Shown piece after piece: positions 7,521-14,530 of a DNA stretch of 16,286 bases. Both the position numbers and the translations under genes were made by a program. This stretch comes from an uncultured Oscillospiraceae bacterium (GTDB lineage: Bacteria; Bacillota; Clostridia; Oscillospirales; Oscillospiraceae), in the NCBI GenBank assembly GCA_947631805.1, contig CANRNA010000015.1, forward strand, positions 1 to 16,286. Direction: 5' to 3'. A model generated the notes under the pieces. That model saw only the letters and a program-made list of their open reading frames with translations. It ran no database searches and was not told where the DNA came from. Positions within the stretch are counted from its first letter, which is position 1, and each line of letters opens with the position of its first letter.

Positions 7521-7588
7521 AATATTTCGCTCTGCCTTGTATATCTGCACAATTCGCAAGAAAAGCCTCCGTTTTGTGCAATATTCGC
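7521..7588. promoter_or_regulatory. Possible AraC-regulator operator: three ATTCGC-type repeats
   Basis: AATATTTCGC (7521-7530), CACAATTCGC (7548-7557) and AATATTCGC (7580-7588) share the same orientation and end in the same TTCGC, 27 and 31 bases apart. The first touches the weak -35 of the transporter promoter, where an AraC-family activator would contact RNA polymerase. This is pattern recognition only. Confidence 0.35.
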
Positions 7589-7607
7589 CTAAAATCCCGA
7601 GAGAAAT

Positions 7608-7646
7608 GCCGGGGATATTTTGCACAGGCCACAAAATATCCCCGGC
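7608..7646. terminator. 15-bp perfect inverted repeat after the araC-type gene (terminator or operator)
   Basis: GCCGGGGATATTTTG (7608-7622) pairs perfectly with 7632-7646 across a 9-base loop, 14 bases past the regulator's stop codon. On the minus strand only a broken T-rich stretch follows. On the plus strand a six-T run begins 7 bases later. It may end the nahK-araC transcript, or be a binding site. The stem is GC outside and AT inside, unlike the other terminators here. Confidence 0.5.
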
Positions 7647-7659
7647 GCTATTCGGTTTT

Positions 7660-8499
7660 TTATTCCCGGCGGGCCTTTCTGTAGGCGCTGGGCGTCATCC
7701 CCACGGCGGCGCGGAACACCTTTGTAAAGTAGTTATAGTCACTGTAGCCCACAGCCGCCGCCACGGCGGAGATGGGGGCGTCTCCCTCCAGGAGCATGGC
7801 CTTGGCTGCCTGGATGCGCCGGTCCGCCACCGATTGTATGACGGAACACCCCCCCGGCAGGCGCCTCGCCAGGGCGCACAGCTTGGTGGTGCCCATGCCC
7901 AGGTCCGCCGCTATCCGCTTCAGGGTCAGATTCTCCCGGAAGTGGGCGTCCAGATACATCTCCAGCCGCTGCATGTCCGTGTACTCCGCCGAGCGGATGA
8001 TGCCCTCCTGGAGGATATAGGCGGTCAGGGCCTGGAGTATCTCCCCGTAGGCGGTGGTCTCCTGGAACGAGTACTGACGCAGGGCCCAGAAGGCCTCCCG
8101 CAGGGCCTTCTTATCCCCCTCGTACCAGCCCAGGGCCTGCTCGGTCCGCTCCCACTGCCGCTCCATGGGGGAGTTATCCAAAAACTGGCCGAAGGACAGG
8201 TAGGCGATGGGCAGCCCGTTTTCGTACAGGGGCAGCGCCGCCTCACACAGCCCCAGATGGCACCGGTAGCGGTAAAGGCCCCCGGCCTGGACGCAGGCCC
8301 GCACGGCCTGGGCGTCGCACGCCTCGCACCGGCGGTGGCCCTCCGGGTCGGCGTTTATCAGGTGGCAGAAGGTCTGGTGGCCGCCGAATATCTGGATGTC
8401 CCGCCCCTCCCCGTCAAAGATGCTGGTCTTCAGGCCCGTGAAGGTCTGCAGGTCCTCCACCAGCCGCAGGAGCTTATCCGTGTTGAACAGTATCTTCAT
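7660..8499 (-). CDS. PocR-domain AraC family transcriptional regulator
   Basis: Cytoplasmic DNA-binding regulator of 279 residues that probably activates the transporter operon just downstream. The N-terminal part (about 5-160) looks like a PocR ligand-sensing domain: FCHLINADPEGHRRCEACDA followed by YRYRCHLGLCEAALPL. Six cysteines (45, 58, 61, 69, 80, 85) are clustered there and could bind a metal or cofactor. The C-terminal ~100 residues (about 178-277) are a double helix-turn-helix AraC domain, ending in GYSDYNYFTKVFRAAVGMTP and a basic tail. The ATG at 8497-8499 is chosen because GGAGGG lies 7 bases upstream; a longer frame from 8550 would absorb that site. A 58-base gap separates it from the kinase gene, so the two are probably co-transcribed. 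The inducer is unknown; a HexNAc sugar or its phosphate is a reasonable guess. Confidence 0.88.
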   Translation of the reverse strand: MKILFNTDKLLRLVEDLQTFTGLKTSIFDGEGRDIQIFGGHQTFCHLINADPEGHRRCEACDAQAVRACVQAGGLYRYRCHLGLCEAALPLYENGLPIAYLSFGQFLDNSPMERQWERTEQALGWYEGDKKALREAFWALRQYSFQETTAYGEILQALTAYILQEGIIRSAEYTDMQRLEMYLDAHFRENLTLKRIAADLGMGTTKLCALARRLPGGCSVIQSVADRRIQAAKAMLLEGDAPISAVAAAVGYSDYNYFTKVFRAAVGMTPSAYRKARRE

Positions 8500-8544
8500 C
8501 CCCGCGCCCTCCGAAGGCGCGCGCCGGGGCTCTCGTCCCGGCGC
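8500..8544 (-). promoter_or_regulatory. Structured intercistronic spacer before the araC-type gene
   Basis: GCGCCGGG (8521-8528) pairs with CCCGGCGC (8537-8544) across 8 bases. Immediately downstream on the minus strand a second GC-rich stem can form around the regulator's GGAGGG ribosome site. No T tract follows, so it is not a terminator. It may hold down translation of the regulator relative to the kinase. Confidence 0.4.
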
Positions 8545-8557
8545 ACACACAGTATTT

Positions 8558-9628
8558 TCATCCCATTCCCGCTGACAGCCTGGCCACCACGGCGGCCATC
8601 TGCTCCCACTTGCTCTCCATGTCCGCCACCAGCTTGAACTGGGTCCGGGCCCGGTCCAGATTGTGCTCTGGCCGGTGGATGGAGAAGTATTTGTCCCCCT
8701 CCAGGTAGTCGGTCAGAAACCGCACCCCGCACTCCAGGGTCATCAGCTTCGCCCCCAGGGGCAGGGTCTCCCGCTCCCGGGCGGTGAGCCCCGGACAGGC
8801 GGTGAGAAAGCCACGGGTGAAGGTCTCGTAAGCGCCCAGGTCCATCTCCATCCGGCTCAGGTCCTTCTCGTCCTCGGGGGCGGTGGCCGCGCCGAAGCGG
8901 ATGGAGTCGCCGAAGTCGTAGGCGGCCAGGCCGGGCATCACCGTGTCCAGGTCTATGACGCACAGGGCCTTGCGGGTCCTGGCGTCCAGCATCACGTTGT
9001 TGAGCTTGGTGTCGTTGTGGGTCACGCGGGTGGGCAGCTCGCCGGAATCCCGCATCCGCTGGAGGACGCCCGCCTCCTCCTCCCTGGCCAGGACGAAATC
9101 CGTCTCGGGTCCCACCTCTTTGGCCCGGCCGCACACGTCCGCCTCCAGGGCGGCCCGGAACTTTCTGTACCGGTCTGGGGTGTTGTGGAAGTTGGGGATG
9201 GTCTCATGCAGGCTCCCGGCGGGAAAATCGGCCAGGCGGCGCTGGAAGGTGCCGAAGGCTACGGCGCTCTGATAGAAGTCCTCCGGCGTCTCCGGGGCCT
9301 GCAGGCAGATGCTGTCCTCCACAAAGTCGTAAAGCCGCCACACCTCGCCCTTGTCGTCTTTGGCGTACAGCCCCCCGTTTTTGGCCGGGTTCAGCCGCAG
9401 CACCTCCCGGGGGTCGCTGGTCTGCCGGGCCAGAAAGGCGGTGACGGCGATGACGTTCTCCATCAGCCCCTCCGGGTCGGGGAAGACCGCGTTGTTGAGC
9501 CCCTGGAGGATATAGCGGCGGCCCGTGTCCGTGCCCACCAGGTAGGTGTGGTTGATATGGCCGCAGCCGTGCACCTCGCAGGTGACGGCCCTGCCCCCTG
9601 TGACAAACAGTTCGATGGCTTTTTCCAT
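8558..9628 (-). CDS. nahK: N-acetylhexosamine 1-kinase-like phosphotransferase (NahK/LnpB family)
   Basis: Cytoplasmic anomeric kinase expected to convert GlcNAc/GalNAc plus ATP to the 1-phosphate, as NahK does in the bifidobacterial lacto-N-biose pathway. It has 356 residues, about the family length. Motifs in order: GCGHINHTYLVG (about 21-32) and RYILQ (38-42) in the ATP-binding lobe; TRVTHNDTKLNN (200-211) with catalytic Asp206; IDLDTVMPG (225-233); DFGDSIRFGAATAPEDEKDL (238-257); ECGVRFLTDYLEGDKYF; and PEHNLDRARTQFKLV near the C-terminus. I recall these blocks as closely matching Bifidobacterium NahK. ATG 9626-9628 is preferred because GAGG sits 7 bases upstream. The in-frame ATG at 9634 abuts that site. 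The hairpin-array element (9648-9839) separates it from its probable promoter. No lacto-N-biose phosphorylase is in the window, so the exact substrate is open. Confidence 0.88.
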   Translation of the reverse strand: MEKAIELFVTGGRAVTCEVHGCGHINHTYLVGTDTGRRYILQGLNNAVFPDPEGLMENVIAVTAFLARQTSDPREVLRLNPAKNGGLYAKDDKGEVWRLYDFVEDSICLQAPETPEDFYQSAVAFGTFQRRLADFPAGSLHETIPNFHNTPDRYRKFRAALEADVCGRAKEVGPETDFVLAREEEAGVLQRMRDSGELPTRVTHNDTKLNNVMLDARTRKALCVIDLDTVMPGLAAYDFGDSIRFGAATAPEDEKDLSRMEMDLGAYETFTRGFLTACPGLTARERETLPLGAKLMTLECGVRFLTDYLEGDKYFSIHRPEHNLDRARTQFKLVADMESKWEQMAAVVARLSAGMG

Positions 9629-9647
9629 TTTCATCCCTCGTGTGTGT

Positions 9648-9839
9648 GATAATGATTATCTGATGGCGAAACGCCATAAGGCGTTGCGCCGAGCCGCTTT
9701 GCGGCTGAAGCAAAACAGCGTAGCTGTTTTGCCAGATTCATTGCAATGGACATCGCGCAAATGATCTTTGGATCATTTGCGGCCAAACGTGTCGTTTGGC
9801 CGCAAAAACATTCGTTTTCGCCCTGCGATGATCATTATC
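9648..9839. repeat. Hairpin-array element with terminal inverted repeats (MITE-like), in the nahK leader
   Basis: The ends are imperfect inverted repeats: 23 bases reading inward from 9648 match 19 of 23 reading inward from 9839, both beginning GATAATGAT. Between them are six consecutive hairpins: AACGCC/GGCGTT (9670-9685, with an outer GGCG/CGCC pair), AGCCGC/GCGGCT (9692-9706), CAAAACAGC/GCTGTTTTG (9711-9731), the palindrome CATTGCAATG (9739-9748), GCAAATGATC/GATCATTTGC (9757-9780) and GGCCAAACG/CGTTTGGCC (9781-9801, extendable to a 14-bp stem over 9776-9806). It has no convincing coding content and no obvious target-site duplication. It is probably a dispersed extragenic repeat that has become part of the nahK 5' leader. 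I do not recognise a named family. Confidence 0.7.
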
Positions 9840-9846
9840 GGCGCAC

Positions 9847-9875
9847 ATTATAACGTATTTCATCCGGGAAGGGAA
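9847..9875 (-). promoter_or_regulatory. Probable nahK promoter
   Basis: On the minus strand a perfect -10 TATAAT (9852-9847) has a poor -35 TTCCCT (9875-9870) at 17 bases. Transcription would begin near 9840, immediately at the edge of the hairpin array. The -35 region lies within a perfect inverted repeat (9868-9883). Confidence 0.55.
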
Positions 9876-9905
9876 GTCCCTTCTGTAAAAAATCTGGGTT
9901 TTACA
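9868..9905. promoter_or_regulatory. Two inverted repeats at and above the nahK promoter
   Basis: GAAGGGA-ag-TCCCTTC (9868-9883) is a perfect 7-bp inverted repeat over the -35 region. TGTAAAA (9884-9890), 8-base spacer, TTTTACA (9899-9905) is a second perfect 7-bp repeat directly beside it. Both look like dimeric regulator sites. The binding proteins are unknown. They also lie about 70 bases upstream of the divergent pyrG promoter. Confidence 0.45.
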
Positions 9906-9972
9906 CGACAGGTCCCCCCATCCCGGGCCCGGAACTGTGAAAGGCAACAGTGATGCGGGCGGATAATTTTAC

Positions 9973-10001
9973 TTGCTATTTGCCGCCGGATAGCTTATAC
10001 T
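9973..10001 (+). promoter_or_regulatory. Promoter of the pyrG-purB-purA operon
   Basis: TTGCTA (9973-9978) and TATACT (9996-10001) are separated by 17 bases. Transcription would start near 10008, leaving a leader of about 70 bases to the pyrG ATG. No GGGC-type start for pyrG reiterative initiation and no T-rich attenuator is evident. Confidence 0.72.
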
Positions 10002-10028
10002 ATATTTTGTGTTTTTATGGGCAACGTC

Positions 10029-10044
10029 CCGCTCCATGGAGCGG
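10029..10044 (+). promoter_or_regulatory. 16-bp perfect palindrome in the pyrG leader
   Basis: CCGCTCCATGGAGCGG is self-complementary and can form a 6-bp hairpin with a CATG loop in the 5' leader, or bind a dimeric regulator just after the transcription start. It contains an ATG that is not used for pyrG. Confidence 0.45.
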
Positions 10045-10076
10045 TATCACAACAGAGAACAGATGAGGAACGTGCG

Positions 10077-11687
10077 ATGACAAAGTACATTTTCGTGACC
10101 GGCGGCGTGGTCTCCGGTCTAGGCAAGGGCATCACGGCCGCCTCCCTGGGCAGGCTCCTGAAGTCCCGCGGTCTGAAGGTAGCCGCCCAGAAGCTGGACC
10201 CCTACATCAACGTGGACCCCGGCACCATGAGCCCCTACCAGCACGGTGAGGTATACGTCACCGAGGACGGCGCGGAGACCGACCTGGACCTGGGCCACTA
10301 CGAGCGGTTCATCGACGAGGACCTGAACAAGTACTCGAACCTGACCACCGGCAAGGTGTACTGGAACGTGCTGAACAAGGAGCGCCGGGGGGAATACCTG
10401 GGCTCCACCGTGCAGATCATCCCCCACATCACCAACGAGATAAAGGAATTTATCTACAACGTGGGCAAGAAGACCAACGCGGACGTGGTCATCACCGAGA
10501 TAGGCGGCACCACCGGCGACATCGAGAGCCAGCCCTTCCTGGAGGCCATCCGCCAGGTGGGCCACGAGGTGGGCAAGGAGAACTCTCTGTACATACACGT
10601 GACGCTGGTGCCCTTCATCCGTGGCAGCGACGAGCACAAGACCAAACCCACCCAGCACTCCGTCAAGGAGCTCCAGGGCATGGGCATCGCCCCGGACATC
10701 ATCGTGCTGCGCTCAGACGAGCCCATCCGGGACGACACCATCTTCCGCAAGATCGCCATGTTCTGCAACGTCAAGCCCGAGTGCGTCATCGAAAACCGCA
10801 CGGTCCCCGTGCTGTATGAGGCGCCCCTCATGCTGGAGGAGAGCGACTTCTCCCTCATCGTCTGCCGGGAGCTGGGCCTGTGGACCAAGGCCCCGGACCT
10901 GCTGGAGTGGCAGGCCATGGTCCGCTCCATCCACTCCCTGCGCCACACCGTCACCATCGCCCTGGTGGGCAAGTACGTGCAGCTCCACGACGCCTATCTG
11001 TCCGTGAACGAGGCCCTCAAGCACGCGGGCTACGCCAAGGGCACCAGCATCGACCTGCGCTGGATAGACTCCGAGACCGTGACGGAGGACAACTGCGCCC
11101 AGGTGTTCGCCGGGGTGGACGGCATCCTGGTGCCCGGCGGCTTCGGCAACCGGGGCATCGAGGGGAAGATCGCCGCCGTCCGCTACGCCCGGGAGAACGC
11201 CATCCCCTATCTGGGCCTGTGCCTGGGCATGCAGACCGCCGTCATCGAGTTCGCCCGCCACGTGGCGGGCCTGACCGGGGCCAACTCCCGGGAGTTCGAC
11301 GAGTACGCCCCCCACCGGGTCATCGACTTCATGCCCGGCCAGAACGACGACATCGACAAGGGCGGCACCCTCCGCCTGGGGGCCTATCCCTGCCATATCA
11401 TGCCCGGCACCATCATGGAAAAATGCTACGGCGCCTCGGAGATATCCGAGCGGCACCGCCACCGCTACGAGTTCAACAACGACTACCGCCAGGTGTTGGA
11501 GGACGCGGGCCTCGTCATCAGCGGCCTGTCCCCGGACGGCCGCCTGGTGGAGACGGTGGAGGTGCCCGGTCACCCCTTCTTCGTGGGCGTCCAGTTCCAC
11601 CCCGAGTTCAAGAGCCGCCCCAACCGGCCCCATCCCCTGTTTCTGGGCTTTGTGTCCGCGGCCCTGGCCCGGAGCGGAAAAGACTGA
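10077..11687 (+). CDS. pyrG: CTP synthase (glutamine-hydrolysing)
   Basis: Makes CTP from UTP, ATP and glutamine, the last step of pyrimidine nucleotide synthesis. It has 536 residues, the standard length. The N-terminal synthase domain begins MTKYIFVTGGVVSGLGKGI with the ATP-binding loop, followed by KLDPYINVDPGTMSPYQHGE, which binds UTP and Mg. The C-terminal class-I glutaminase domain has YLGLCLGMQ with nucleophile Cys382 and VQFHPEF with His508 and Glu510. ATG 10077 is chosen over the in-frame ATG at 10017 because it gives the family-typical N-terminus and has GAGG 8 bases upstream. The gene heads an operon with purB 21 bases downstream. All key residues are present and nothing looks disturbed. 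Confidence 0.98.
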   Translation: MTKYIFVTGGVVSGLGKGITAASLGRLLKSRGLKVAAQKLDPYINVDPGTMSPYQHGEVYVTEDGAETDLDLGHYERFIDEDLNKYSNLTTGKVYWNVLNKERRGEYLGSTVQIIPHITNEIKEFIYNVGKKTNADVVITEIGGTTGDIESQPFLEAIRQVGHEVGKENSLYIHVTLVPFIRGSDEHKTKPTQHSVKELQGMGIAPDIIVLRSDEPIRDDTIFRKIAMFCNVKPECVIENRTVPVLYEAPLMLEESDFSLIVCRELGLWTKAPDLLEWQAMVRSIHSLRHTVTIALVGKYVQLHDAYLSVNEALKHAGYAKGTSIDLRWIDSETVTEDNCAQVFAGVDGILVPGGFGNRGIEGKIAAVRYARENAIPYLGLCLGMQTAVIEFARHVAGLTGANSREFDEYAPHRVIDFMPGQNDDIDKGGTLRLGAYPCHIMPGTIMEKCYGASEISERHRHRYEFNNDYRQVLEDAGLVISGLSPDGRLVETVEVPGHPFFVGVQFHPEFKSRPNRPHPLFLGFVSAALARSGKD

Positions 11688-11708
11688 CCTGTCAGGAGGC
11701 AGCATGAT

Positions 11709-13139
11709 ATGAAGGACATCTACGAAAATCCCCTGTGCGCCCGTTACGCCTCCCGCCAGATGCAGCACATCTTCTCCCCCGACTTCAAGTTCTCCACCTG
11801 GCGGAAGCTGTGGATAGCCCTGGCGGAGAGCGAGCAGGAGTTGGGCCTTCCCATCACCGACGAGCAGCTCGACCAGATGCGGGAGCACATTTACGACATC
11901 GACTACGCCAAGGCCGCGGACTATGAAAAACGTCTGCGCCACGACGTGATGGCCCACATCCGCACCTACGGGGACGCCTGCCCCAAGGCAAAGGGCATCA
12001 TCCACCTGGGGGCCACCTCCTGCTATGTGGGGGACAACACCGACATCATCCAGCTCCGGGAGGCCCTGCTGCGGATACGGAAGCTGCTGGTAAACGCCAT
12101 GGCCGCCCTGGCGGACTTCGCCGGGAAAAACAAGGACATCCCCACCCTGGCCTACACCCACTTCCAGGCCGCCCAGCCCACCACCGTGGGCAAGCGCGCC
12201 TGCCTGTGGCTGCAGGACTATCTGATGGACTTAGAGCGCCTGGAGTTTGAGTTGGACCGGCTGAAGCTTTTAGGCTGCAAGGGCACCACCGGCACCGGGG
12301 CCAGCTTCCTGGAGCTGTTCGGCGGCGACGGGGAGAAGGTCCTGCGCCTGGAAGAGCTCATCGCCGAGAAGATGGGCTTCGCCGCCTCCATGCCCGTGTC
12401 CGGCCAGACCTACTCCCGCAAGGTGGACGCCTTCGTCCTCAACGTGCTGGGGGGCATTGCCCAGAGCATGTACAAAATGGCCCAGGACCTGCGGCTCATG
12501 GCCCATGAGAAGGAATTCGACGAGCCCTTCGAGACCGAGCAGGTGGGCTCCTCCGCCATGGCCTACAAGCGCAACCCCATGCGCTGCGAGCGGGTGTGCT
12601 CTCTGAGCCGGTACGTGATAAACACCGTGGCCAACACCGCCGACACCGCCGCCGCCCAGTGGCTGGAGCGGACCCTGGACGATTCGGCCAACCGGCGCAT
12701 CACCCTGCCGGAGGCCTTCCTGGCCACGGACGGGGCCCTGACCCTGGTCATCAACGTGATACGGGGCGGCCGGATCTATCCCAAGGTGATGGAAAAGCAC
12801 CTGGGCGAGGAGATGCCCTTCATGGCCACGGAGAACATCCTCATGCACGCCGTCACCATGGGCGGCGACCGCCAGGAGCTCCACGAGGCCATCCGCCAGC
12901 ACGCCCAGGCCGCCGCCGTGAAGGTGAAAATGGAGGGCGGCGACAACGACCTGCTGGACAGGCTTCTGGCCGACCCGGCCTTCCATCTGACCAGGGAAGC
13001 TCTGGGCGAGGTGCTGGACGTGCGCAAATTCGTGGGGCTGGCCCCGCAGCAGACGGAGGCGTTTCTGGCCCGGTACGCCCGGCCTGTGCTGGAAAAGTAC
13101 GCCGACGAGCTGGGCGTGGAGGCCGAGACGAACGTATAA
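11709..13139 (+). CDS. purB: Adenylosuccinate lyase
   Basis: Removes fumarate from SAICAR and from adenylosuccinate, serving both IMP synthesis and the last step to AMP. It has 476 residues. Fumarase/aspartase-superfamily signatures: GATSCYVGDNTD (where the first conserved block is expected), AYTHFQAAQPTTVGKRA, and the mobile catalytic loop GSSAMAYKRNPMRCER starting at residue 280. The loop carries Ala where many bacterial enzymes have Pro (SSxMPxKxNP). TLDDSANRRITLPEAFL follows. The ATG at 11709 has AGGAGG (11694-11699) 9 bases upstream. A tiny overlapping frame, ATG ATA TGA at 11704-11712, lies between the ribosome site and the start and may slightly lower initiation. It pairs functionally with purA, 38 bases downstream. 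Confidence 0.97.
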   Translation: MKDIYENPLCARYASRQMQHIFSPDFKFSTWRKLWIALAESEQELGLPITDEQLDQMREHIYDIDYAKAADYEKRLRHDVMAHIRTYGDACPKAKGIIHLGATSCYVGDNTDIIQLREALLRIRKLLVNAMAALADFAGKNKDIPTLAYTHFQAAQPTTVGKRACLWLQDYLMDLERLEFELDRLKLLGCKGTTGTGASFLELFGGDGEKVLRLEELIAEKMGFAASMPVSGQTYSRKVDAFVLNVLGGIAQSMYKMAQDLRLMAHEKEFDEPFETEQVGSSAMAYKRNPMRCERVCSLSRYVINTVANTADTAAAQWLERTLDDSANRRITLPEAFLATDGALTLVINVIRGGRIYPKVMEKHLGEEMPFMATENILMHAVTMGGDRQELHEAIRQHAQAAAVKVKMEGGDNDLLDRLLADPAFHLTREALGEVLDVRKFVGLAPQQTEAFLARYARPVLEKYADELGVEAETNV

Positions 13140-13177
13140 CGATCGCTCACGCGATAGAGATAAGGAGAGATAGCATC

Positions 13178-14452
13178 ATGATCACAGCAGTCGTAGGGAT
13201 AAACTGGGGCGACGAGGGCAAGGGCCGGATGGTGGACCTGCTCAGCAGCCAGTATGACATCGTCTCCCGCTATCAGGGGGGCAACAACGCCGGTCACACG
13301 GTGGTCAACGAGCGGGGCAAATTCATCTTGAATCTGCTGCCCTCCGGCATCCTCCGTCCGGAGACGGTGAACGTCATGGGCCCCGGCATGGTCATCGACC
13401 TGGGCCACCTGGCCGGGGAGATAGGCCGTCTGCGGGAAAAGGGCGTCCATATCGGCCCCGACAACCTGAAAATCAGCGACCGGGCCACGGTCTGCATGCC
13501 CTATCACCCCCTTCTGGACGGCCTGGAGGAGGACCGGATGGGGGCCAAGAAGCAGGGCTCTACCCGCCGGGGCATCGGCCCGGTGTACTCGGACAAATAT
13601 ATGCGCAAGTCCATCCGGGTGGGCGACCTGCTGTTCCCAGAGGTGCTCCGGGACAGGCTGGCGGACATCGTGGAGTGGAAAAACCTCACCGTCCACAACG
13701 CCTACGGCCACGAGGCGCTGAGCGTCACGGCCATGTATGACTGGCTGATGGAGAACGGCGGCCCCCTGGTGGAGAACATCTGCGACACCACCGGCTACCT
13801 GACCGACGCTCTGGACAGCGGCAAGAGCCTTCTCCTGGAGGCCCAGCTGGGGGCCCTCCGGGACCTGGACTTCGGCATCTTCCCCTACACCTCCTCCTCC
13901 TGCACCCTGGCCTCCTTTGCCCCCATCGGCGCGGGCGTCCCGGCCAGGAAGCTGGACAGCGTGGTGGGCATCACCAAGGCCTACTCCTCCGCCGTGGGGG
14001 GCGGCCCCTTCGTGTGCGAGTTCTCCGGGGACGAGGCCCACGCCCTGCGGGAGGCAGGCGGCGAGTACGGCGCGGCCACCGGCAGGCCCCGGCGTGTGGG
14101 CGGCTTCGACGTGGTGGCCAGTCGCTACGGGGTGCAGATGCAGGGCGCCACGGAGCTTGCCCTGACGAAGCTGGACGTGCTCAGCGGCTTTGAGAAGATA
14201 CCCGTGTGCGTGGCCTACGAGTACCAGGGCCAGCGCATCGACGCCTTCCCCTTGGAGCCGATCCTGGAGCAGTGCAAGCCCATATACGAATACCGGGAGG
14301 GCTTCTCCGGCGACATCACCGGCTGCCGGAAGTTCGCCGACCTGCCCCGGGCCGCCCAGGCGTATATCCGCTACCTGGAGGAGGCGGTGAACTGCTCTTT
14401 CACCTACATCTCCGTGGGCGCGGACCGGGACCAGTACATCTACATGGGATAA
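13178..14452 (+). CDS. purA: Adenylosuccinate synthetase
   Basis: Joins IMP and aspartate using GTP to form adenylosuccinate, which PurB then splits to AMP. It has 424 residues, the usual length. NWGDEGKGRMVDLLS (9-23) contains the GTP loop and catalytic Asp, NNAGHTVV (36-43) has the catalytic His, and STRRGIGPVYSDK (128-140), LDSVVGITKAYS, ATGRPRRVGGFD and LTKLDVLSG follow. The usual EGAQG block is instead EAQLG (221-225), and the usual TQWGDEGKGK is INWGDEGKGR. The enzyme therefore belongs to a divergent branch, apparently intact, since the catalytic Asp and His are kept. The ATG at 13178 has AAGGAG about 10-11 bases upstream. The 38-base gap after purB contains a small stem, ATCGC/GCGAT. 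It is the last gene of the operon. Confidence 0.96.
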   Translation: MITAVVGINWGDEGKGRMVDLLSSQYDIVSRYQGGNNAGHTVVNERGKFILNLLPSGILRPETVNVMGPGMVIDLGHLAGEIGRLREKGVHIGPDNLKISDRATVCMPYHPLLDGLEEDRMGAKKQGSTRRGIGPVYSDKYMRKSIRVGDLLFPEVLRDRLADIVEWKNLTVHNAYGHEALSVTAMYDWLMENGGPLVENICDTTGYLTDALDSGKSLLLEAQLGALRDLDFGIFPYTSSSCTLASFAPIGAGVPARKLDSVVGITKAYSSAVGGGPFVCEFSGDEAHALREAGGEYGAATGRPRRVGGFDVVASRYGVQMQGATELALTKLDVLSGFEKIPVCVAYEYQGQRIDAFPLEPILEQCKPIYEYREGFSGDITGCRKFADLPRAAQAYIRYLEEAVNCSFTYISVGADRDQYIYMG

Positions 14453-14467
14453 ATCTAATAGTTGTCA

Positions 14468-14498
14468 GGGGGAGACGCTCAAAGCCGTCTCCCCCTTT
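14468..14498 (+). terminator. Terminator-like hairpin after purA
   Basis: A 10-bp perfect stem, GGGGGAGACG (14468-14477) with CGTCTCCCCC (14486-14495), has an 8-base loop and is followed by TTT. It starts 16 bases after the purA stop. The T tract is short. On the minus strand there is none, so it mainly ends the plus-strand operon. Confidence 0.75.
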
Positions 14499-14530
14499 GC
14501 TGTTTGCAAAGCAGATTTACAAATTTGAAT

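Noticed and set aside
9647..9661. Near-perfect Fur-type 7-1-7 box (TGATAAT-G-ATTATCT) upstream of nahK
   Set aside because: A degraded copy of the same sequence occurs as the inverted repeat at the other end of the hairpin array, so it is better explained as the element's terminus. A sugar kinase is not an obvious Fur target.
9648..9839. CRISPR-like array
   Set aside because: Successive hairpins have different sequences; there is no constant repeat and no spacer periodicity.
9546..9953. Short frames of 60-72 codons across the nahK-pyrG gap on both strands
   Set aside because: They run through the hairpin array and promoters and lack ribosome sites. The region is better explained as structured non-coding DNA.
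10713..12161. Long minus-strand frame across pyrG and purB
   Set aside because: Shadow of two well-supported enzymes, with no homology signal or start signal.
12596..13177. In-frame N-terminal extension of purA back into purB
   Set aside because: The extension is out-of-frame purB sequence. PurA's conserved N-terminus begins at 13178 with its own ribosome site.
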